From UBA8337 sp965658615 (GTDB taxonomy: Bacteria > Pseudomonadota > Alphaproteobacteria > RS24): a DNA stretch of 21,898 nt. Shown one piece after another: positions 16,928 through 21,898 of the stretch. Location: positions 1 to 21,898 of the forward strand of contig CBFHSX010000029.1 in assembly GCA_965658615.1 (NCBI GenBank). The letters run 5' to 3'. Below the pieces are notes generated by a model that searched no databases, was not told the origin of the DNA, and saw only the letters and a program-made list of their open reading frames with translations. The number at the start of each line of letters is the position of its first letter. Position 1 is the first letter of the stretch. The position numbers and the translations under genes are program-made.

Positions 16928-17989
16928 ATGAATGATTTTGCCCTTAACGCGCTGGACCAATCGGCGATTACAACCGATGGCACACCGGCGCAGGCCGTGG
17001 CCGAAACCGTCGCGCTGGCGCGTCATCTCGACACGCTGGGCTATAAGCGGTTTTGGCTGGCTGAACACCATAATACCTCGGCCTTTGCCGGCGCGGCGCC
17101 GGAGATTCTCATCGGCCATATTGCAGCGCAAACCAAGCATATTTCGGTCGGCTCGGGCGGCATCATGCTGCCGCATTACAGCCCGCTGAAAGTGGCTGAA
17201 CAATTTCGCATGCTGGCGGCGCTGGCCCCGGGGCGGATTGATTTGGGTCTGGGCCGCGCGCCGGGTGGCGACCAACGCACAGCCGCGGCTTTGCAACCGG
17301 GCCCGAAAGCCTGGCCGCCGGAGGTGTTTCCGCAGCAATTGGAAATGCTCATACAGTTTCTTGAAGACGCCAATGGTTTGAGCGGGGCGGATGGCGGGTT
17401 TCCCGACGCACACCCCTATCAGGGGCTGCACGCACAACCCATGGGCGGCGAGCAGGTGCCGCTTTGGATGCTTGGCTCGGGCGGCGATGGTGCCTATCAC
17501 GCGGCGCAATTCGGCTTGCCTTATGTTTACGCGCATTTCATCAATCCCGACAATCTCGACACGGCGCTGAAAGCCTATCGTGACAATTTCAAGGCGACAC
17601 GCCAAGGCAGCACGCCGAAAGCCGCGCTCGCCATCTCGCTACTGGTTGCCGAGAGCGATGAGGAAGCGGCTTTTTATGCCCGCCCGCGCAATATTTGGGC
17701 GAGCCAGCTTATGCAAAACAAAGCCGGACGTTTCCCGACCCTGCAAGAGGCGCAGGATTTCCAACCGACGCCCCAAGATGCGGCCCTTTTGGAGATGATC
17801 GAAGCGCGTAGCCTGACCGGCACGGTCGACAAGGTCGCGAGCGGGCTGGAGGCTCTGGTCAAGGCGCATCAGATTGACGAGGTTTTTGCGCTGACGCTAA
17901 TCCCCGATTTGGCGGCGCGCAAAACTTCTTACGCCCTGCTGGGCGAGGCTTTCGGCCTGAGCACGCCAAGCGCCGCCGCCGCGCAATAA
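16928..17989 (+). CDS. LLM-class (luciferase-like) flavin-dependent oxidoreductase
   Basis: This 353-residue protein is predicted to be a TIM-barrel FMN-dependent monooxygenase of the bacterial luciferase superfamily. Family stretches are ALARHLDTLGYKRFWLAEHH near residues 28-48, ISVGSGGIMLPHYSPLKVAEQFRML, LAPGRIDLGLGRAPGGD and PLWMLGSGGDGAYHAAQFGLPY, which resemble the E. coli YhbW type. The natural substrate is unknown for this subgroup. The start ATG 16928 fits the usual short N-terminus before the first strand, but no good ribosome binding site precedes it. It is divergent from the acyl-CoA synthetase and is followed 104 bp later by the short-chain dehydrogenase on the same strand. Confidence 0.9.
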   Translation: MNDFALNALDQSAITTDGTPAQAVAETVALARHLDTLGYKRFWLAEHHNTSAFAGAAPEILIGHIAAQTKHISVGSGGIMLPHYSPLKVAEQFRMLAALAPGRIDLGLGRAPGGDQRTAAALQPGPKAWPPEVFPQQLEMLIQFLEDANGLSGADGGFPDAHPYQGLHAQPMGGEQVPLWMLGSGGDGAYHAAQFGLPYVYAHFINPDNLDTALKAYRDNFKATRQGSTPKAALAISLLVAESDEEAAFYARPRNIWASQLMQNKAGRFPTLQEAQDFQPTPQDAALLEMIEARSLTGTVDKVASGLEALVKAHQIDEVFALTLIPDLAARKTSYALLGEAFGLSTPSAAAAQ

Positions 17990-18093
17990 ATGACGCCATA
18001 AAACACCCACAGTCAGGCAGTTTGTCGCGCTTGACCACAGCCGCGCCATCATGCACAAAAGGGCAGAATTTTTATCCATTGGAGGACTGAATT

Positions 18094-19005
18094 ATGAGTT
18101 TGGATTTTACCGATCGCGTCGTCATCGTAACCGGTGCCGGGGGCGGCTTGGGCCGCAGCCACGCGCTTGACTTTGCCCGCCGTGGCGCAAAAGTCGTCGT
18201 CAATGATCTAGGCGGCAGCATGGATGGCTCGGGCGGTTCGTCGGAAGCGGCAGACGCCGTTGTTGCCGAGATTAAAGCAGCAGGTGGCGAAGCCATCGCC
18301 AATGGCTCCAGCGTCACTGATGATGCCGGCGTTGAAAACATGATCAAACAAACCATGGACGCCTATGGCCGCATTGACGTGCTGGTCAATAATGCCGGTG
18401 TGCTGCGCGATAAAAGCTTCGCCAAAATGGAAGTCGGCGACTTTACCTTTGTTGTCGATGTGCACCTGTTCGGCACAATGAAGCCGACCAAAGCCGTATG
18501 GCCGATTATGAAAGAACAAGGCTATGGCCGCATCATGGTCACCTCTTCTTCTTCGGGCCTGTATGGCAATTTCGGCCAGTCAAATTATGGCGCTGCCAAG
18601 CTGGGCGTTGTCGGTTTTATGAACACGCTGAAGCTGGAAGGTCAAAAAGACAATATCCATGTTAATGCGCTGGCCCCGGTGGCTTGGACGCGGATGACGG
18701 AAAACATCATGCCGAAAGAAGTCGAAGGCATGCTGACGGCTGAACGCGTAACCCCCGCCGTTGTGTTTATGTGCTCGGAAGAAGCCCCGACCGGCAAAAT
18801 CATTTGCGCCGGTGCCGGTGCCTATACGGCGGCAGCAATTGTCGAAACCCGCGGCATGTATTTGGGTGAAAACCCGACCGCCGAAGATATCGCCGCCAAT
18901 TGGGACACGATTTCGAAAATCGACGATGACGCCAAAGCCCTGTTCCAGGGCGGCGAGCAAACCGGTCGTATGTTTGAGCTGATTCAAGCAGCCAGCGAAC
19001 AGTAA
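18094..19005 (+). CDS. short-chain dehydrogenase/reductase, 3-hydroxyacyl-CoA dehydrogenase (MFE-2) type
   Basis: This 303-residue NAD(P)-dependent Rossmann-fold oxidoreductase has the cofactor loop TGAGGGLG at residues 13-20, NNAG at 99-102, serine-rich VTSSSSG around 149-155 and the catalytic Tyr165-Gly-Ala-Ala-Lys169. The segment VVVNDLGGSMDGSG after the second strand, and the tail beyond the core, resemble the (3R)-hydroxyacyl-CoA dehydrogenase domain of peroxisomal multifunctional enzyme 2. A role in beta-oxidation or acyl-CoA reduction is therefore likely but not proved. The start ATG 18094 has a perfect GGAGGA (18081-18086) 7 nt upstream. The gene ends 7 nt before a strong terminator. 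TTGACC at 18031 lies upstream but has only a poor -10 partner. Confidence 0.92.
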   Translation: MSLDFTDRVVIVTGAGGGLGRSHALDFARRGAKVVVNDLGGSMDGSGGSSEAADAVVAEIKAAGGEAIANGSSVTDDAGVENMIKQTMDAYGRIDVLVNNAGVLRDKSFAKMEVGDFTFVVDVHLFGTMKPTKAVWPIMKEQGYGRIMVTSSSSGLYGNFGQSNYGAAKLGVVGFMNTLKLEGQKDNIHVNALAPVAWTRMTENIMPKEVEGMLTAERVTPAVVFMCSEEAPTGKIICAGAGAYTAAAIVETRGMYLGENPTAEDIAANWDTISKIDDDAKALFQGGEQTGRMFELIQAASEQ

Positions 19006-19011
19006 TGAGAT

Positions 19012-19041
19012 GGGGCGCGCCCTTGGGTGCGCCCTTCTTTT
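19012..19041 (+). terminator. rho-independent terminator after the dehydrogenase gene
   Basis: GGGCGCGCCC (19013-19022) and GGGTGCGCCC (19025-19034) form a 10-bp GC-rich stem, with one G-U pair and a very short loop, followed by TTCTTTT (19035-19041). It sits 7 nt after the dehydrogenase stop codon. It also ends only 3 nt before the chosen mnhE start codon, which is unusual. Confidence 0.85.
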
Positions 19042-19044
19042 CCT

Positions 19045-19527
19045 ATGCGCCAAATTCTGACATCAACCCTGCTTATGTATGGCCTTTGGCTGTTACTGTC
19101 GGGCCATTATACCGGCCTGCTACTGACGCTTGGCCTATTGAGCGCGCTCGGCGTATCGCTGATCGGCCATCGCATGGGGGTGCTCGACCGCGAAGGTCTG
19201 CCGATGGATATTTTTATCCGTCTGCCGAAAGTCGCGCTTTGGCTGATTTGGGAAATCCTGAAATCCAATTGGGGTGTGGTGAAGGTTATCATCAAGCCGT
19301 CTACCGCCGCGCCTCAAATGGTCACCGTCAAGGCCAGCCAAAAAAGCGCTGCCGGTCTGGTGACCCTCGCCAATTTTATCACACTGACGCCCGGCACTGT
19401 GTCGGTCGATGTCAGTGAAGAAGACAATAGCGTTCTTGTGCACGGGCTGACGGCGGATTTCGCCGAAGGCTGTCTCGACCCGGGGATGGACCAACGCGTT
19501 TCCGGTCTGGAGGCGACAGACGCATGA
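19045..19527 (+). CDS. mnhE: Na+/H+ antiporter subunit E (MnhE/MrpE)
   Basis: This is a small membrane subunit of the Mrp multisubunit cation-proton antiporter. The chosen product is 160 residues, a usual MrpE length. It opens with two hydrophobic segments (LTSTLLMYGLWLLLSG and LLLTLGLLSALGVSLIG), then LPKVALWLIWEILKSNWGVVKVI and the conserved LVTLANFITLTPGTVSVDV with the DVSEEDNSVLVHGL region, all MrpE signatures. The ATG at 19045 is taken as start because it gives the normal N-terminus, but it has no ribosome binding site. An in-frame GTG at 19027 would lie inside the terminator stem. The stop overlaps mnhF as ATGA. Confidence 0.9.
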   Translation: MRQILTSTLLMYGLWLLLSGHYTGLLLTLGLLSALGVSLIGHRMGVLDREGLPMDIFIRLPKVALWLIWEILKSNWGVVKVIIKPSTAAPQMVTVKASQKSAAGLVTLANFITLTPGTVSVDVSEEDNSVLVHGLTADFAEGCLDPGMDQRVSGLEATDA

Positions 19528-19814
19528 GTATTTTTGCCATTACATTGGTCGCGCTCGGCATTGGTTTTGCCATGGCAATTACGCGCGCCGTTTTGGGGCC
19601 GACCTCTTTTGACCGCGTGCTGGCCGTCAATACGGCCGGCACGCTGATTGTGTTGGCCATTTCGGTCTATGGCTATTTTGATGGCCGCCCTGAATTTCTC
19701 GACATTGCGCTGCTTTATGCGCTGATCAATTTCATCGGCACCATCGCCATTTTGAAATTCTTCCGCTTTGGCAGCCTTGGCGACCACCCGCCCTATGATG
19801 AGGACCCGTCATGA
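19524..19814 (+). CDS. mnhF: Na+/H+ antiporter subunit F (MnhF/MrpF)
   Basis: This 96-residue membrane protein has three hydrophobic helices and the family pattern RAVLGPTSFDRVLAVNTAGT in the first loop, then FLDIALLYALINFIGTIAILKF. It is a small structural subunit of the Mrp antiporter. The start ATG 19524 overlaps the mnhE stop by 4 bp (ATGA), and its own stop overlaps mnhG in the same way, so E, F and G are probably translated in a coupled manner. Confidence 0.95.
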   Translation: MSIFAITLVALGIGFAMAITRAVLGPTSFDRVLAVNTAGTLIVLAISVYGYFDGRPEFLDIALLYALINFIGTIAILKFFRFGSLGDHPPYDEDPS

Positions 19815-20140
19815 GTGGGCTGGCGCAAATCGCCGAGATACTCGGCATTGCCTGTCTGGCTGTCGGCAGCCTCGGCGTCGTGCTGGGCGCGCTCGGGCTT
19901 GTACGTCTTGGCGATGTCTATCAGCGCATGCATGGTGCAGGCATTGTCGATACGGGCGGTGCCGGGCTTATTCTTTTGGGGCTTTTGCTTTTGGCCCCGC
20001 ATTGGACGGTCGCCGTGCGGCTTATCCTTATCGGCTTTATTTTGGTGATGACCGGCCCGACCGCCACCCATGCGATTGCCCGCATGGCGCGCGTATCCGG
20101 CATTGAGCCGCAGCTTGGCGACAAAAAGGAGGACAAATAA
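19811..20140 (+). CDS. mnhG: Na+/H+ antiporter subunit G (MnhG/MrpG)
   Basis: This 109-residue protein has three membrane segments and the MrpG signature LGLVRLGDVYQRMHGAG (about 28-44), followed by DTGGAGLILLGLLLL and VMTGPTATHAIARMA near the C-terminus. It is a small subunit of the Mrp complex. ATG 19811 overlaps the mnhF stop by 4 bp. The TAA stop shares one base with the next start (TAATG), and AAGGAGGA inside its last codons serves as the ribosome binding site of that gene. Confidence 0.95.
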   Translation: MSGLAQIAEILGIACLAVGSLGVVLGALGLVRLGDVYQRMHGAGIVDTGGAGLILLGLLLLAPHWTVAVRLILIGFILVMTGPTATHAIARMARVSGIEPQLGDKKEDK

Positions 20141-20706
20141 TGTCCGGCTTTATCGTCAATGCAGCGCTGATTTCGGTTCTCATGCTGATCGCCATTTTAG
20201 CACTGCGTATGCACCGCCTGTTCGGCATGGTGATGTTGTCGGGCGCTTTCTCGCTGGTCGCGGCGGCGCAATTTGTCGTGCTCGATGCGGTCGATGTGGC
20301 TTTTACCGAAGCGGCAGTCGGGGCCGGTATTTCGACGGTTCTGGCGCTTGCCACTTTGGCGCTGGTACCGAAACAAGAAAAACTGCATGACGTCGCCGTG
20401 CTGCCCGCGTTTCTCGCCATCGCAACCGGCGCGCTGCTGTGTATCGCCGTAGCTGACCTGCCGCGCTTTGGTGATGCGAACGCGCCGATTCACAATCACG
20501 TTGCGCCGGAATTTATCACCGGAAGCGCGACCGATATTGGCGTGCCGAATGTCGTAACCTCCGTATTGGCCAGCTATCGCGGCTATGACACTTTGGGCGA
20601 AGTCGTTGTTGTGTTCACCGCCGCCATCGCCGTGCTGCTTATTATTGGCGGCTATACGCGAACGCAACGACGAAAAGGCGCGCCGGAGGGGGATGATCAT
20701 GCATAA
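20140..20706 (+). CDS. MrpA C-terminal-type subunit (DUF4040 plus MbhE-like domains)
   Basis: This 188-residue membrane protein corresponds to the C-terminal part of the large subunit MrpA, encoded here as a separate gene. The first part (about 1-85), with LRMHRLFGMVMLSGAFSLVAAAQFVVLDAVDVAFTEAAVGAGISTVL, matches DUF4040/MbhD. The second part (about 86-188), with VASVLASYRGYDTLGEVVVVFTA-like sequence (here TSVLASYRGYDTLGEVVV), matches the MbhE-like end of MrpA. About five or six membrane segments are visible. The start ATG 20140 has AAGGAGGA upstream and overlaps the mnhG stop by one base. The full-length antiporter-like half of MrpA is absent from the visible operon. The symbol is left empty because naming of the split subunit varies. 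Confidence 0.88.
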   Translation: MSGFIVNAALISVLMLIAILALRMHRLFGMVMLSGAFSLVAAAQFVVLDAVDVAFTEAAVGAGISTVLALATLALVPKQEKLHDVAVLPAFLAIATGALLCIAVADLPRFGDANAPIHNHVAPEFITGSATDIGVPNVVTSVLASYRGYDTLGEVVVVFTAAIAVLLIIGGYTRTQRRKGAPEGDDHA

Positions 20707-21184
20707 TGATGTCGTCCTGCGCGTTGTTGCCAAAGTGATGATACCGGCCATCATGCTGTTTGCGCTTTATGTGCAGTTTCACGGCGATTACGGCCCCGGT
20801 GGCGGTTTTCAGGCCGGGGTAATTTTCGCTTCTGCCTTTGTTCTGAACGCGATTATTTTCGGCCTCAATCGCGGCCGCCACGTCTGGCCGGCGCATTACA
20901 ATCTCATCGGCTTCTGCCTTGGCGTGCTGCTTTATGGCGGCACCGGCGTGGTCTCCATGCTACTGGGCGGCAATTTCCTTGATTATGACGTACTGTCATC
21001 CGACCCTGTGGCCGGCCAGCATCTCGGCATTCTGCTCATCGAATTTGGCGTCGGCCTGACGGTTGCGGCTGTTATGGTGTCGCTGTTTTTCACCTTTGCC
21101 GGTCGCGCCGCGCATTTGCGTCTGCTGTCGAAAACCGAAGCGCATGAGCGGTATTTGGTCGAAAATGGGGAGGATGAGAAATGA
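20699..21184 (+). CDS. mnhB: Na+/H+ antiporter subunit B (MnhB/MrpB)
   Basis: This 161-residue membrane subunit of the Mrp antiporter has the hallmark FHGDYGPGGGFQAGVIFASAF at about 27-47, preceded by one helix and followed by further helices, including LLYGGTGVVSMLLGGNFLDY and HLGILLIEFGVGLTVAAVMVSLFF. The start ATG 20699 is preferred over ATG 20693, because GGAGG (20685-20689) lies 9 nt from the first and only 3 nt from the second. It overlaps the end of the MrpA-type gene by 8 bp and the mnhC start by 4 bp. Confidence 0.93.
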   Translation: MHNDVVLRVVAKVMIPAIMLFALYVQFHGDYGPGGGFQAGVIFASAFVLNAIIFGLNRGRHVWPAHYNLIGFCLGVLLYGGTGVVSMLLGGNFLDYDVLSSDPVAGQHLGILLIEFGVGLTVAAVMVSLFFTFAGRAAHLRLLSKTEAHERYLVENGEDEK

Positions 21185-21552
21185 GCCTCCTGCTGACCCA
21201 TTGGAATTTCTTTATCGTAATCGGCCTGATGATGATCGGCTTTTACGCCGTTATTGCGCGCGGCAATATGGTCAAGAAAATGGTCGGGCTGAACATTTTT
21301 CAGACCTCGGTTTTCATGCTGTATATCTCTATGGGCAAAGTAGCTGACGGCACGGCGCCAATCCTGACCGGCGACCCACAAACGGTTTACTCCAACCCGC
21401 TGCCGCATGTTCTTATCCTGACCGCCATTGTAGTCGGTGTTGCCACCACGGCGGTCGGCTATGCGCTGATTATCCGTATTCAAGAGAGCTTCGGCACGAT
21501 TGAAGATGACGATATTATCGCCCTGCTGGATGATGAGGAGGATGCCGCATGA
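21181..21552 (+). CDS. mnhC: Na+/H+ antiporter subunit C (MnhC/MrpC, NuoK-like)
   Basis: This 123-residue membrane protein is homologous to NuoK of respiratory complex I. It has three hydrophobic helices, with MVKKMVGLNIFQTSVFMLYISMG in the second and the typical DPQTVYSNPLPHVLILTAIVVGVATTAVGYALIIRI at about 64-98. The tail is strongly acidic (DDDIIALLDDEED). The start ATG 21181 has GGGGAGGA upstream and overlaps mnhB by 4 bp. GAGGAGG in the tail serves as the ribosome binding site for mnhD. Confidence 0.95.
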   Translation: MSLLLTHWNFFIVIGLMMIGFYAVIARGNMVKKMVGLNIFQTSVFMLYISMGKVADGTAPILTGDPQTVYSNPLPHVLILTAIVVGVATTAVGYALIIRIQESFGTIEDDDIIALLDDEEDAA

Positions 21553-21898
21553 TGCAGCACTTGCCGATATTGCAAGTCGTACTGCCTATGCTGGCCGCGC
21601 CTTTGGCCGCCATGCTGCGGGGTCGTGATTTGGCGTGGGGCTTAAGCTTTTTAGTCACAGGCGCGGCCTTCCTCATCTCGCTGGCGCTGTTTTCAGAGCA
21701 ACGCGCCGCCGGTGTGACACTGGTCTATGAGCTGGGCGGCTGGCCTGCCCCGCTGGGCATTGTTTATGTTATCGATGCGGCCAGCGCGCTGGTGCTGCCG
21801 GTCATTACCGGTCTGGCTTTTGTTGCCACAATTGCCGCGCGTCAGCTTGTTGCCGCCGAAATTGACACACGCGACCACCCGCTATTTTACGCCGCTTG
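21549..21898 (+). CDS. mnhD: Na+/H+ antiporter subunit D (MnhD/MrpD), partial
   Basis: This is the N-terminal 116 codons of a proton-translocating subunit related to NuoL/M/N of complex I, cut by the right edge; the family is around 500 residues. Visible are three hydrophobic segments and the family motif YELGGWPAPLGIVYVIDAAS at about 60-79, followed by ALVLPVITGLAFVATIAA. The start ATG 21549 is followed directly by a second ATG; AGGAGG lies about 7 nt upstream. It overlaps the mnhC stop by 4 bp (ATGA). It could be one of two or more D copies, since such operons often duplicate this gene. Confidence 0.9.
   Translation, partial: MMQHLPILQVVLPMLAAPLAAMLRGRDLAWGLSFLVTGAAFLISLALFSEQRAAGVTLVYELGGWPAPLGIVYVIDAASALVLPVITGLAFVATIAARQLVAAEIDTRDHPLFYAA

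Noticed and set aside
16874..17605. A 243-codon minus-strand frame opposite the flavin oxidoreductase
   Set aside because: It lies antisense to a clear LLM-family protein and has no supporting motif.
18031..18059. TTGACC with CACAAA 17 nt downstream as a promoter for the short-chain dehydrogenase
   Set aside because: The -35 is good, but the -10 box matches too poorly to list as a feature.
19027..19044. GTG at 19027 as the mnhE start
   Set aside because: It falls inside the terminator stem, has no ribosome binding site and adds residues not typical of MrpE.

Overview
The window reads as a chromosome segment of an alphaproteobacterium. It is moderately GC-rich, and the order mraZ-rsmH-ftsL-ftsI-murE-murF-mraY-murD with rnpB and a muramyl amidase just upstream is the dcw (division and cell wall) layout seen in that class. 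MurE carries the DNPR motif of meso-diaminopimelate-adding enzymes, and an outer-membrane autotransporter confirms a Gram-negative envelope. I cannot name a genus. No tRNA, rRNA, insertion sequence, prophage or CRISPR array is visible.

Layout. (1) Positions 1-8152, minus strand: a tightly packed dcw operon running from mraZ to a murD cut by the left edge. Neighbouring genes overlap or abut, so one promoter upstream of mraZ probably serves all of them. (2) Positions 8153-8791: the mraZ control region, with nine consecutive 10-nt units carrying TGGG-like cores and an embedded sigma70-like promoter. Beyond it lie a large palindrome and then the RNase P RNA gene, also minus strand, with its own promoter. 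(3) Positions 8842-10466, minus strand: a two-domain N-acetylmuramoyl-L-alanine amidase translationally coupled to an EamA/DMT transporter. (4) Positions 10511-11191, plus strand: a HAD phosphatase of the phosphoglycolate phosphatase type, convergent with (5) positions 11188-16767, minus strand: a 1279-residue Asp-rich autotransporter preceded by an acyl-CoA synthetase. (6) Positions 16928-19005, plus strand: a luciferase-like flavin oxidoreductase and a short-chain dehydrogenase of the 3-hydroxyacyl-CoA type, closed by a strong intrinsic terminator. (7) Positions 19045-21898, plus strand: an Mrp/Mnh cation-proton antiporter operon in the order E-F-G-A(C-terminal part)-B-C-D, cut by the right edge inside D.

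How it fits together. The dcw genes make lipid-linked peptidoglycan precursor (MurE, MurF, MraY, MurD) and the septal synthesis apparatus (FtsL, FtsI). The nearby amidase acts on muramyl peptides. The acyl-CoA synthetase and the dehydrogenase suggest acyl-CoA metabolism, but they are in separate transcription units. The Mrp genes encode a multisubunit membrane antiporter for sodium and pH homeostasis. Their order, and the free-standing MrpA C-terminal subunit, match the antiporter module of archaeal membrane-bound hydrogenases.

The least ordinary features are the long MraZ operator array, the palindrome that would compete with helix P1 of RNase P RNA, the Asp-rich autotransporter, and the terminator hairpin ending just before the first Mrp start codon. 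I see no clear sign of a wholly undescribed system.
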